This document shows, piece after piece, positions 1-6,256 of a DNA stretch of 40,581 bases. The translations under genes were made by a program, and so were the position numbers. A model generated the notes under the pieces. The model was given only the letters and a program-made list of their open reading frames with translations. It did no database searches and had not been told where the DNA came from. Numbering within the stretch: the stretch's first letter is position 1; every line of letters starts with the position of its first letter. The stretch comes from a virus. Location: the IMG/VR virus record IMGVR_UViG_3300045999_004716, positions 1 through 40,581 of that record; one strand, written 5' to 3'.

Positions 1-127
1 GCGACCTCGGTTGCGGTCATCCGCGTGTTCGGGCCGGCGTTGGCGAGCATCAGGAACAGGTCCGCGTAGAACGCGCCCCGCACGCGCTCGCGGCAGTCCA
101 TGATGTCGTTCAGGAGGTACTGGAGGT
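1..127. repeat. Direct terminal repeat of contig, left copy
   Basis: These 127 bases are identical to the last 127 bases of the window. The repeat lies inside the portal reading frame and keeps that frame when the ends are joined. An exact 127-base overlap is what assemblers with k=127 leave at the ends of a circular graph, so I infer a circular or circularly permuted genome rather than a biological terminal repeat. Confidence 0.95.
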
Positions 128-1184
128 TGAGGTTCACCTCGAACGCGGTCTTGATCCCGTTGTTGGCCGCGCCGTCGTAGTAGGAGATCCCGCCCGGGAG
201 CATCTCGATGTCGCGGTTCTTCATCGACGCCGGCACCTGGAGGGGCGGCTTCGTCTGGTAGTCGATGGCCTGCGCCTTGCGGAGCTGCTCGTGCTGGAGC
301 TGCTTGACGTCGCCGAGCGCCTCCATGCCGGGGCTGTGGCCGTAGATGTCGCCGCCGACCACTGCCCAGCGGGGGACGAGCGCCGGGAACTGCATGAACC
401 CGCTCTCGCGCAGGAACTTGCCGTCCTCGCCGCCGACCTCGAAGTACCACGACCCGTAGGGCATGTTGCGCGAGTCGCGCTTGCCCATGTCGCGGTCTGC
501 ACGCGGCTCAATGGCGTGGATCACGGGCACCCACTGGTCGAGGCTGCCGTTGGAGTACATGTTCCGCACGGTGACGGAGCAGTTCTCGAGGCCGAACTCC
601 TTGACGATCTGCGACACCGTCATGTCGAACTCGCGGTAGAGCGTGCAGACTCGGCCCTTGGCGTCGGTCGAGATGCAGTATTCGCCGCAGGTGAGCGGGT
701 AGTGGTGGATGACCTGCTCGTAGTCCGGGAGCACGATGGACGCTGCGGTGCCGAAGGTGCCGAGCTCCTCGTACATCATGTGCAGCGAGCGGTAGGTGTT
801 CGACTTCTGGAACACGCGCTGCATGCGCTTGGTGACGTCATCGAGCCACAGCTTGACCGGGTCGAAGGAGTTGAGCTCGGGGTCCGGGGTGGCGAGCCGG
901 AACCACTGGCGGGCCGGGCTCGTGGCGCCCGACATCATGCCGGCGCCGAGCGTGCGGAGCGCCCGCGTCCCGGTGTTGTCGTAGATGTTGTTGTGGCGGC
1001 GCCAGCCCTTGTCTCGGTCCTGGCGGAAGTAGCGGCCGTTGCGCGGCAGGATGTAGGACGTGAGCTCCTGCCAGTGCGCGTACCAGGACGCACGCTCGGA
1101 CTTGAGCTGGCCCCAGCGGGTGAACAGCTTGTCCCGCGTGGGCGCGTCCTCGTAGCTCTGGCCGTCGCCGACGTACTGGCTCAC
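1..1184 (-). CDS. Portal (head-tail connector) protein, N-terminal part
   Basis: This is the N-terminal two thirds of the portal, the dodecameric ring at the capsid vertex through which DNA is packaged and ejected. Joined to 39920-40454 it makes one 572-residue protein, a normal length for the podoviral head-to-tail connector family. Visible family features are an N-terminal helical stretch with SERASWYAHWQEL, then TRALRTLGAGMMSG followed by TSPARQWFRLATPD near residues 65-95, the classic signature of this family. The start is GTG at 1184, directly after the stop of the upstream gene, with GGAGG just before it. The next ATG would remove the signature. The gene is cut only by the linearisation of the contig. 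Confidence 0.95.
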   Translation of the reverse strand, partial: MSQYVGDGQSYEDAPTRDKLFTRWGQLKSERASWYAHWQELTSYILPRNGRYFRQDRDKGWRRHNNIYDNTGTRALRTLGAGMMSGATSPARQWFRLATPDPELNSFDPVKLWLDDVTKRMQRVFQKSNTYRSLHMMYEELGTFGTAASIVLPDYEQVIHHYPLTCGEYCISTDAKGRVCTLYREFDMTVSQIVKEFGLENCSVTVRNMYSNGSLDQWVPVIHAIEPRADRDMGKRDSRNMPYGSWYFEVGGEDGKFLRESGFMQFPALVPRWAVVGGDIYGHSPGMEALGDVKQLQHEQLRKAQAIDYQTKPPLQVPASMKNRDIEMLPGGISYYDGAANNGIKTAFEVNLNLQYLLNDIMDCRERVRGAFYADLFLMLANAGPNTRMTATEV

Positions 1185-1667
1185 TCAGCCTCCGAGGAGC
1201 GTCTGGCGCCCCAGCTGGAGGTCTTGGGGGTTGACGCCCATCGGCCCGGTGAGCATGGTCGTGGACGGGCCGCCCTCGGCGCCTGCCTGCTGCATGATGC
1301 CTGCGACGTCTGGCTGTGCGCGGGTGGCTGCTGCCATCGCCTGCTGCGACTGTCGCTGCTGGCTGCGTGCCTGCGCTGCGGTGGCTTCCTGCGCGGTGCG
1401 CTGCTCCTTCATTGCCTGCGCCTGCGCCTTCTTGCCGCTCTCGCCCGCCGCGATGCCGTAGCCCGTGCCTGCTGCGGCCGCTGCTGCGCCGGCGGCCGCG
1501 AGCCCGGTCGCGAGCGCCGATCCGCCTGCTGCCGCGCCTCCGATGCCTGCCGCAGCGCCGAGGCCGGCGCCGATGGTTCCCAGGAGCGAGGCAATGCCCG
1601 AGATAACGAACCGCCGCTCGTGGCGGGCGGTCAGGTCGCGGTGGCGTCGCAGCGAGTGTCCTTCCAT
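1185..1667 (-). CDS. Small Ala/Gly-rich protein upstream of portal
   Basis: This 160-residue protein is of unknown function. A short basic N-terminus (MEGHSLRRHRDLTARHERR) is followed by a long hydrophobic Ala/Gly stretch of about 45 residues, then a Gln/Ala-rich probably helical segment, then a tail with TTMLTGPMGV and a C-terminal GRQTLLGG. Small podoviral proteins encoded beside the portal often show a hydrophobic part and a similar LTG...TLLG ending, and T7 gp7.3 sits in a comparable place, so a minor virion role is plausible but inferred. The ATG overlaps the stop of the acetyltransferase gene by one base (TGATG), and the portal GTG follows its own stop at once, so the three are probably translationally coupled. 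Confidence 0.75.
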   Translation of the reverse strand: MEGHSLRRHRDLTARHERRFVISGIASLLGTIGAGLGAAAGIGGAAAGGSALATGLAAAGAAAAAAGTGYGIAAGESGKKAQAQAMKEQRTAQEATAAQARSQQRQSQQAMAAATRAQPDVAGIMQQAGAEGGPSTTMLTGPMGVNPQDLQLGRQTLLGG

Positions 1668-2116
1668 CACAGTCCTTTCGTGAACGTCCGTTCGGTGATC
1701 CTGTACCCGAGCCTCGTCAGGATGCGCTCCGCCGCGCTTTCCCCTTCGAGGACGATGTCCGACATGCAGATGGCTTTCGCGCCTTCTTCCTTGGCCCAAC
1801 GCTCGAATTCTGCCAGCATCCGCACGCCTTCAACTCGTCCTCGGACATCTTCGTCCATCCACCACGAGGTTTCGAGTGCGACTTGGGCGCCGGGGCTGAA
1901 CCAGACGGGCTGGAGAACAGCTGCCAGGAAGCCGCGAGGAACGCCGTCAACTTCCGCCACCCACACACGACCATGCTCGAAGACGGCGCCGATGGCGGCT
2001 CGCATGTCCTCGTGGCTTGGCGAAAGTGCTGCTGCATAGCGGGTGCCTGCGAAGAACCGTTGTCCCATCGCGGCGATCACGTCGAGATCGTCCGCAGTCG
2101 CGAGCCTTACGGGCAT
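1667..2116 (-). CDS. GNAT-family N-acetyltransferase
   Basis: This 149-residue protein has a GNAT-like layout: an N-terminal MPVRLATADDLDVIAAM start, a central strand pair with VWVAEVDGVPRGFLAAVLQP, an acidic-aromatic segment (ETSWWMDEDVRG) where the acetyl-CoA loop is expected, then AAERILTRLGYRITERTFTK, a typical GNAT C-terminus. Members transfer an acetyl group from acetyl-CoA to an amine. The substrate here is unknown. A GGGAGGAA site precedes the ATG. It lies between the large terminase and the portal, and similar genes are common in podoviral structural blocks, so the target may be a virion or host protein. That is inference. Confidence 0.85.
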   Translation of the reverse strand: MPVRLATADDLDVIAAMGQRFFAGTRYAAALSPSHEDMRAAIGAVFEHGRVWVAEVDGVPRGFLAAVLQPVWFSPGAQVALETSWWMDEDVRGRVEGVRMLAEFERWAKEEGAKAICMSDIVLEGESAAERILTRLGYRITERTFTKGL

Positions 2117-2139
2117 GACTGTATTCCTCCCATCATCGG

Positions 2140-2150
2140 TTACGGGTACT
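2140..2150 (-). repeat. Copy 1 of an 11-bp junction repeat
   Basis: The minus-strand word AGTACCCGTAA touches the stop codon of the large terminase gene and lies in the 33-bp gap before the acetyltransferase gene. The same 11-mer is found at 21268-21278 and 39343-39353, each time at the stop codon of a leftward gene. Confidence 0.6.
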
Positions 2151-3475
2151 CACCGCATCTCGGAGTACGGGTCGTAGTCCTTGGGCTTCGGGTCGAGCCG
2201 CTCACGCACCTCGCGAGGCAGCATCTTCGCGACCGGGTAGGCGAAGGTGAGCGCGAGCGCGTCCGCGATGTCCGGGCTGCCGCCGCCCTGAAGCCGCTTC
2301 TTGATGTCATCCTTCGACTCGAGGACGCGCTTGCCGACCGCGTCGTACCAGTACATCGGGGTGGACAGCTCCTGCGCGAGGGTCGTGTCCTTGGGGATGC
2401 TGCCGCCGTTCTCGAGCCATTCCTTGACGGCCCACCACATCTCGGTGCGCTTGTTGACGAACAGGTTCGGGAACGTGGCCTTGCCGCCGAATGGCACCTC
2501 GGTGACCTCGTAGCCGAGCTGGCGCAGGCGGTCGATGACGCCCGAGCCGGCGCCTGCGTCGATGAACACGGCGTCCGGGTCGCGGTCCTCGATGATGCTG
2601 GCGACGATGGCCGCGAGGTTCATGTTGTCGATCCCCTGCCGGATGACCGGGTCTTCCATCCGCAGGCCCTGGCGCAGGACGATGACGCTGCGGTCATCCC
2701 CGAAGCGGGCCGGGTCGACGCCGATCACCAGCGGGAACTCGAGGACGTCCCCGTCCGGGTATCGGCGGCTTGCGGCGGCATCGGCCTCGGACAGGCTGAT
2801 GAGCTGGTCATCGCCGGCGGCGCTGAAGTCGCAGAGGTACTCGCGGGCGAACGCCTGCTCGGGCATGTCGCGCTGGAGTCGTGCGACCTCCTCGGCGTCG
2901 AGCGCGTCCGTGTCGTGGACCGTGTACCTCGCCGCATACCAGTCGGGCAAGGAGCCAGCCCGGTAGAACAGCTCGCTGAACAGGTTGATCCCGGCGGGCG
3001 TGCCGATGAACATGGCCCATCCCTTGCGGTCGGAGAGGGCGGGCTGGAGGATGTCGTTCCAGACCTCGGGCTTGATCTGCGCGACCTCGTCGATGACGCA
3101 GCCGTCGAGTCGCACGCCGCGGAGGGCGTCAGGGTTGTCGCCGCCGAACAGGCGGATCGTGGCCTTGTTGTGCTTGAACGTGACGGCCAGGTCGGCCTCG
3201 TTGATCTCGACCGCGGCGGTGCGGATGAACGGGTCGAGCTTCTGCTTCAGTCGCGCCCAGGCGATGGCCTTGGCCTGCTTCAGGAACGGGGCGACGTATA
3301 CGAAGAACCCCAGTTCGTCGGTGAACTTCACCGCTCGGTGCATGAGTTCCATGAGCGCCAGCTCGGTCTTGCCGGCGCGTCGGTGCAGGGCGAGCACGGT
3401 GAAGCGGCGGCGCTCGAGGTGGCACTTGCGCTGCCACGTCCTGGGCTCGTAGCCGAGCCGGATCGTCTCAGGCAT
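2150..3475 (-). CDS. terL: Terminase large subunit
   Basis: This ATPase and nuclease packages DNA into the prohead through the portal. The 441-residue protein has Walker A at about residues 30-38 (HRRAGKTEL), Walker B with its catalytic glutamate at about 128-134 (CVIDEVA), a coupling-like motif (FIGTPAG), and the RNase H-type nuclease acidic residues in VIGVDPARFGDD, AVFIDAGAG and SPDIADALAL. All expected motifs are present and the length is at the short end of normal. The ATG overlaps the 3' end of the small terminase gene by 8 bp. It belongs to the leftward late block, with the small subunit upstream and the portal two genes downstream. Confidence 0.97.
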   Translation of the reverse strand: MPETIRLGYEPRTWQRKCHLERRRFTVLALHRRAGKTELALMELMHRAVKFTDELGFFVYVAPFLKQAKAIAWARLKQKLDPFIRTAAVEINEADLAVTFKHNKATIRLFGGDNPDALRGVRLDGCVIDEVAQIKPEVWNDILQPALSDRKGWAMFIGTPAGINLFSELFYRAGSLPDWYAARYTVHDTDALDAEEVARLQRDMPEQAFAREYLCDFSAAGDDQLISLSEADAAASRRYPDGDVLEFPLVIGVDPARFGDDRSVIVLRQGLRMEDPVIRQGIDNMNLAAIVASIIEDRDPDAVFIDAGAGSGVIDRLRQLGYEVTEVPFGGKATFPNLFVNKRTEMWWAVKEWLENGGSIPKDTTLAQELSTPMYWYDAVGKRVLESKDDIKKRLQGGGSPDIADALALTFAYPVAKMLPREVRERLDPKPKDYDPYSEMR

Positions 3476-3872
3476 CCGGGACGCCGGTGATGACGTTCAG
3501 GACGATGCCGCCGCTGTGGTCCACGGCAACCTTCTCGCCGTACTTGGCGGGGTTTGCCATGCGCAGGATCTTGAGTTTGGTGTCGATTTGGTACCGACGC
3601 CAGGCTGCCTGCACGGGCGTTTCCGGCTCGATGTCCGCGATCTCCCCGCACTGCTCGAACATGGCCTCAAAGCCATTCTCGCGGGCGGCCCTGTAGTGAC
3701 TCAGAAATTCCGGGTCCAAGTCAAACCACCGGGTGATCGTCTGCCTCGTTGGCTTGCCTTCCTGCTTGCAGTATGCGAGCAGGGTCTTGCCCTGGGAAAT
3801 CCACGCAAGTACCTCGCTAGCAAAGGGTTCAGGCGCCTTGGTCAGCGTTGGCCGCCCGACCTTCCGGCGCAC
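3468..3872 (-). CDS. terS: Terminase small subunit (Sf6-like)
   Basis: This is the DNA-recognition subunit of the packaging motor. From the GTG at 3872 the protein is 134 residues: MRRKVGRPTLTKAPEPF, a helix-turn-helix around LLAYCKQEGKPTRQTITRWF, an oligomerisation helix region (YRAARENGFEAMFEQ), then RRYQIDTKLKILRMANPAKYGEKV, a pattern typical of Sf6-type small terminases. A longer in-frame start exists at 4043, but that extension is Ser/Pro/Arg-rich and antisense-like in composition and lies entirely over the upstream HTH gene, so I prefer the GTG. It overlaps that HTH gene by 44 bp and terL by 8 bp. GC is somewhat lower than in terL. Confidence 0.85.
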   Translation of the reverse strand: MRRKVGRPTLTKAPEPFASEVLAWISQGKTLLAYCKQEGKPTRQTITRWFDLDPEFLSHYRAARENGFEAMFEQCGEIADIEPETPVQAAWRRYQIDTKLKILRMANPAKYGEKVAVDHSGGIVLNVITGVPDA

Positions 3873-4101
3873 GACGAGGTCGCCGCCAGGCGGTGGGGAC
3901 TGCGCTGCGGCGCTGGTAGCGGGCGATCTTCGCGACCGTCTGCCAGCGGAGGGAGAGGTGCTTGGCGATGCGACGATAGCCCCATCCACGGTCTTCGTGG
4001 AGCACGCGGATGAGGGTGACGGTTTCGTCCGTGATCGTGGCATTGTGGTGGGTCTGGCCGACGCGGCGGCCGTTCTCGTCGTAGGCGACGAGGGTGGTCA
4101 C
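3829..4101 (-). CDS. Small helix-turn-helix protein
   Basis: This 90-residue protein starts at a GTG that overlaps the upstream stop as GTGA. The N-terminus (AYDENGRRVGQTHHNATITDET) leads into VTLIRVLHEDRGWGYRRIAKHLSLRWQTVAKIARYQRR at about residues 27-64. The pattern resembles a small phage DNA-binding domain in which a strand and 'HxxAxLTDxxV' precede a resolvase-type HTH. It probably binds DNA. The basic tail overlaps the start of the small terminase gene by 44 bp, so the two are likely coupled. Its target is unknown; both a packaging-site helper and a regulator are possible. Confidence 0.7.
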   Translation of the reverse strand: MTTLVAYDENGRRVGQTHHNATITDETVTLIRVLHEDRGWGYRRIAKHLSLRWQTVAKIARYQRRSAVPTAWRRPRRAPEGRAANADQGA

Positions 4102-4244
4102 TTCTTCCGCTTGCCCTTTGCGCGGACGTCGGCGCGGTTGAACTTCTTGGCGACCTTCATGGGGACGCCGACCTTCTTGGCGAAGGAGCGGGAATGGGCG
4201 GCGGCTGCCATGAGGCGGCGCTGGGCGGGTGACTTGCTGGGCAT
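4098..4244 (-). CDS. Small basic phage protein
   Basis: This 48-residue protein begins MPSKSPAQRRLMAAAAHS and continues with SFAKKVGVPMKVAKKFNRAD, a composition and order seen in a widespread family of very small phage proteins of unknown role. It has many Lys and Arg residues and ends in KGKRKK, so it may bind nucleic acid. The ATG overlaps the stop of the HTH gene upstream by one base (TGATG), and its stop overlaps the next GTG as GTGA. The tight coupling on both sides supports it as a real gene. Confidence 0.75.
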   Translation of the reverse strand: MPSKSPAQRRLMAAAAHSRSFAKKVGVPMKVAKKFNRADVRAKGKRKK

Positions 4245-4486
4245 CAGGAATCCTTCAGGACGAGCCGGAGCTCGAACCCGGCTGCGTGGGCGATCTTGAG
4301 TACGGAATCGAACGTGGGGCGTCTACGGCCGATTACGGGGGCCGTGGACAGGAGGCACTGCACGGTGTGCGCTCGTAGGGCGCCCTGTGCCTCGAGTCGG
4401 CGTGCGAGTGCGCTTCGCGTGGTTCCTGCGGAGGTGAGGCCATGCGTGATCGCGGCCTTCACGTCCTCATACGAGCCGATATTCAT
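4244..4486 (-). CDS. XRE-like helix-turn-helix regulator
   Basis: From the ATG at 4486 this is an 80-residue protein: MNIGSYEDVKAAITHGL, then TTRSALARRLEAQGALRAHTVQCLLS, which has the helix-turn-helix arrangement of small Cro/XRE proteins, and a closing PTFDSVLKIAHAAGFELRLVL. An upstream in-frame start exists at 4522, but the ATG at 4486 sits 7 nt after an extended -10 element and an inverted repeat, which argues for the short form, probably from a leaderless mRNA as for lambda cI from PRM. It is the best candidate for a repressor or Cro-like switch, since no larger repressor is visible. It lies inside the late block but probably has its own promoter. Confidence 0.75.
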   Translation of the reverse strand: MNIGSYEDVKAAITHGLTSAGTTRSALARRLEAQGALRAHTVQCLLSTAPVIGRRRPTFDSVLKIAHAAGFELRLVLKDS

Positions 4487-4490
4487 TGCC

Positions 4491-4507
4491 CGCAGTATAT
4501 CACTGCG
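4491..4507. promoter_or_regulatory. Inverted repeat, likely autoregulatory operator
   Basis: CGCAGT and ACTGCG form perfect 6-bp arms around ATATC, immediately upstream of the HTH gene at 4486. The repeat overlaps the -10 element at 4494-4499, so a bound dimer would block that promoter. It also covers the stop codon of the gene at 4500. Confidence 0.55.
4494..4502 (-). promoter_or_regulatory. Extended -10 promoter element
   Basis: On the minus strand TGA-TATACT matches the extended -10 pattern TGn-TATAAT at 5 of 6 hexamer positions. Exactly 7 nt separate it from the ATG at 4486, and there is no Shine-Dalgarno site between, so the message may start at or one base before the ATG. A -35 (TGAAGT, 16 bp upstream) is weak. 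Confidence 0.5.
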
Positions 4508-4790
4508 AGGTGATGACTTCACCGAAATCCTCGGCGGTTGCCGGCCAGATGATCCTGGGGGTGCCGGGGCCGAGGTAATTCTGCTCGATGCGGTCGGTGA
4601 CGAAGCAGCGGGCCTCGGCCATCGACATGTTCTCGTTGTCGCGCAGGCGGGCTGCGATCATCTCGGCGCTGTATACGGCGACGGGTATGCAGTTCTCCTC
4701 GTCGGGGCGGGGGTACATGATCCCGAGGAGGCAGTCATCGAACTGCGCCAGGAGGATGGGGTTGTGCTTCGGTCTGCGCTTTCCCGCCAT
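4500..4790 (-). CDS. Conserved phage protein of unknown function
   Basis: This is a 96-residue acidic protein. It reads MAGKRRPKHNPILLAQFDDCLLGIMYPRP, then AVYSAEMIAARLRDNENMSMAEARCFVTDRIEQNYLGPGTPRIIW. The order 'Y(S/D)xxxI...xxMxxxEAxxyxxxxI..xYxGxxTPxxxw' resembles small proteins found in many phage early regions. No function is known to me and no catalytic motif is seen. It is followed closely by the HTH regulator, whose operator overlaps its stop codon. A 60-bp gap without visible genes separates it from the gene at 4851. Confidence 0.7.
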   Translation of the reverse strand: MAGKRRPKHNPILLAQFDDCLLGIMYPRPDEENCIPVAVYSAEMIAARLRDNENMSMAEARCFVTDRIEQNYLGPGTPRIIWPATAEDFGEVITSQ

Positions 4791-4850
4791 GCGGGCGATG
4801 CTACAAAGCGTTCGTTTCGTTTCGCGTGCGCGTGGGAAACGATGATTTCT

Positions 4851-5321
4851 TCAGGCTTCGCCCCTGGGCATTCGGCGGTGCTTGTGCTCTCGGCAGTATT
4901 CGACCATGAGCCCGAGGATGCGGTCGCTGTCGGGGGCGATCCCGAGCCGTTCCTTGGCGGCCTTGATCTCCTCTGGCGTGGCCGTGGCAAGGATGGCGGC
5001 GGATTCGCGGTCCCACTGGTCGAGCTCGGCCTGCGTGGGGCCGCGCATCTCCTCGATGTACCGGCGCGTTTCCCTGACCGCCGTCCTGCCCTGCTCGCCG
5101 TGCCCGGTGATCTGACAGTAGGCGGCGTGGATCGTGGACAGGTCCGGGGTCGAATCCCGCTCCATGCGGTGCTGGCGGATGCACTCGCGCAGCTTGTCCT
5201 GGTGCAGGCTCCCCCACTTCTCGTCGAGGAGCTTGGACAAGGCCGGCTCGAGGCGCCAGCGGGGCCAGAGCTCGCCCATGAGCGCACGGTTCTGCTGCCA
5301 GGTCGGCTTGTCCGGATTCAT
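4851..5321 (-). CDS. Unknown protein paired with the DUF1376-like gene
   Basis: This 156-residue, mostly helical, charged protein begins MNPDKPTWQQNRALMGELWPRW and contains KLRECIRQHRMERDSTPDLSTIHAAYCQI near its middle. I recognise no catalytic motif. Its ATG overlaps the stop of the DUF1376-like gene as ATGA. Genes in this position, just after a YdaU/DUF1376 protein, are often replication accessory or loader-like proteins, so a role in replication is a reasonable guess, no more. Confidence 0.7.
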   Translation of the reverse strand: MNPDKPTWQQNRALMGELWPRWRLEPALSKLLDEKWGSLHQDKLRECIRQHRMERDSTPDLSTIHAAYCQITGHGEQGRTAVRETRRYIEEMRGPTQAELDQWDRESAAILATATPEEIKAAKERLGIAPDSDRILGLMVEYCREHKHRRMPRGEA

Positions 5322-5878
5322 TGAAATTCCTCCCGCCCGCCTTCCCGGTCGGCGGCGGCCATCGACCGCAAGACGGTGAGGTTGTCAGACTTCGGACTCT
5401 CTACGGGAGTCTTTCTCGTTGGACGTACGGTTATAGCGAGCGGTTCTTCTGACTCTGATTCTGATTCTGAATCTGATTGGCATGCTTGTGCCATGCCCGT
5501 GCCATGCTTGGGCTGTGCTTGTGCCAGTGCTTGACCTGTGCTTGAGCCATGCTTGCTGCGTCCATGAAGCGCGCTTGCGCCACGCTTGCCTCGCCTGGAT
5601 GCGTTGTCGTGACGATCCTGCTGCTCACGACGAACGTCCTCTAACTTGTGGTTCACCAGTCGGTCTTGGTCTGCGTGGAACTTGTCCCGCACCACCGCCC
5701 AGTCGGACTTGCCCATGGAGCTGGCGCCGGCGATTCGGGCGCATTGATCCGGGCAGTCTGGGACCGTGCCGTTGTCCCACTGGTAAATCAGCATCGACAG
5801 GTACATGCCGCGCTGGGCGGCACTCATGTGCGCCACGCTGGCTGTCCACTCCTTCGTATAGAACGGGAACCAATGCAT
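5318..5878 (-). CDS. YdaU/DUF1376-family protein, likely replication-related
   Basis: This 186-residue protein has the family's N-terminal block: MHWFPFYTKEWTASVAHMSAAQRGMYLSML, then IYQWDNGTVPDCPDQCARIAG, and FHADQDRLVNHKLEDVRREQ. These winged-helix-like proteins are found in phage replication regions. The middle (about residues 100-145) is low complexity: short HG/AQA units, then an S/E run (SDSESESESEE). Such runs are common in this family and are encoded here by near-repeats in the DNA. It is the first gene of the leftward block, 105 bp downstream of the -10 at 5983-5988, with AGGAG and AAGGA upstream of its ATG. Its leader carries interleaved inverted repeats. Confidence 0.8.
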   Translation of the reverse strand: MHWFPFYTKEWTASVAHMSAAQRGMYLSMLIYQWDNGTVPDCPDQCARIAGASSMGKSDWAVVRDKFHADQDRLVNHKLEDVRREQQDRHDNASRRGKRGASALHGRSKHGSSTGQALAQAQPKHGTGMAQACQSDSESESESEEPLAITVRPTRKTPVESPKSDNLTVLRSMAAADREGGREEFQ

Positions 5879-5899
5879 GCGTCCTTGCTCCTGAAATAA

Positions 5900-5973
5900 C
5901 CGACGTGGGGCGGGGAGCAGGTGCGGCTAACCCGCCCCACAGTCGGCCAAATTGTCGAGCATTGCACCTGCTC
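5900..5973 (-). promoter_or_regulatory. Structured leader with two interleaved inverted repeats
   Basis: Two perfect 10-bp inverted repeats cross each other. Arm A (5905-5914) pairs with A' (5931-5940), and outer CCGAC (5900-5904) and GTCGG (5942-5946) extend this stem to 15 bp with one bulge at 5941. Arm B (5915-5924) lies in the loop of that stem and pairs with B' (5964-5973). In the leftward transcript, which should start near 5975, B' comes first. The two stems abut with no linker, so they are more likely alternative folds than a simple pseudoknot. The element ends about 8 nt before the Shine-Dalgarno site of the gene starting at 5878. Confidence 0.75.
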
Positions 5974-5982
5974 TTGCGCCCC

Positions 5983-6010
5983 ATGATAACGACCGGATTC
6001 CGGCGGTCAA
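5983..6010 (-). promoter_or_regulatory. Leftward sigma70-like promoter
   Basis: On the minus strand TTGACC (6005-6010) and TATCAT (5983-5988) are 16 bp apart, each 5 of 6 to consensus. The spacer holds a small palindrome (5993-6003, arms CCGGA/TCCGG around one base) that could bind a regulator. Transcription should begin near 5975, at the first arm of the structured leader. I see no other comparable promoter for the leftward block. Confidence 0.7.
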
Positions 6011-6171
6011 CCCTTGACTTCCCCGAAATGCCGGGTTACCGTTCCCGCGTCAGGCGCGCCTCTCTGACGAGGCAGAGCGGCAAGTCGCCGCCGAGCGCGG
6101 CGCGACCTGACTGAACCCCCGGAAGCGCGGCCTGGTTGACGCAAGTCCCGGGCCGCGTTTCGTTTCGGGCG

Positions 6172-6219
6172 TGTGACAAACTCACCATACTTGTCGACAA
6201 CTGTAGTCACTTTGTCACA
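6172..6219. promoter_or_regulatory. 48-bp concentric dyad, likely operator
   Basis: Outer arms TGTGACAAA (6172-6180) and TTTGTCACA (6211-6219) are perfect inverted repeats, and the 10-bp palindrome TTGTCGACAA (6191-6200) has exactly the same centre. Between them 5 of 10 positions are also symmetric, giving 19 of 24 matched positions per half. It lies in the divergent gap, just upstream of the rightward extended -10 at 6241. No gene is present in 5879-6256. Confidence 0.65.
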
Positions 6220-6240
6220 TGACTAGTTTGCTGGTCAGGT

Positions 6241-6249
6241 TGCTATATT
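6241..6249 (+). promoter_or_regulatory. Rightward extended -10 promoter
   Basis: TGC-TATATT fits the extended -10 pattern. The hexamer is followed by 7 nt and then the ATG at 6257, with no Shine-Dalgarno site, so a leaderless transcript is predicted. No good -35 is seen 16-18 bp upstream, where the dyad at 6172-6219 ends. Confidence 0.55.
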
Positions 6250-6256
6250 CGCCAGT

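Noticed and set aside
1-127. Biological direct terminal repeat of the virion DNA
   Set aside because: The length is exactly a common assembler k-mer and the repeat lies inside the portal gene, so it is best seen as an assembly overlap.
5455-5560. CRISPR-like or minisatellite repeats
   Set aside because: The short imperfect repeats encode the low-complexity linker of the DUF1376-like protein and have no regular spacer.
5900-5973. A classical H-type pseudoknot
   Set aside because: The two 3' strands are adjacent with no linker, which cannot span a 10-bp helix. Alternative stems are more likely.
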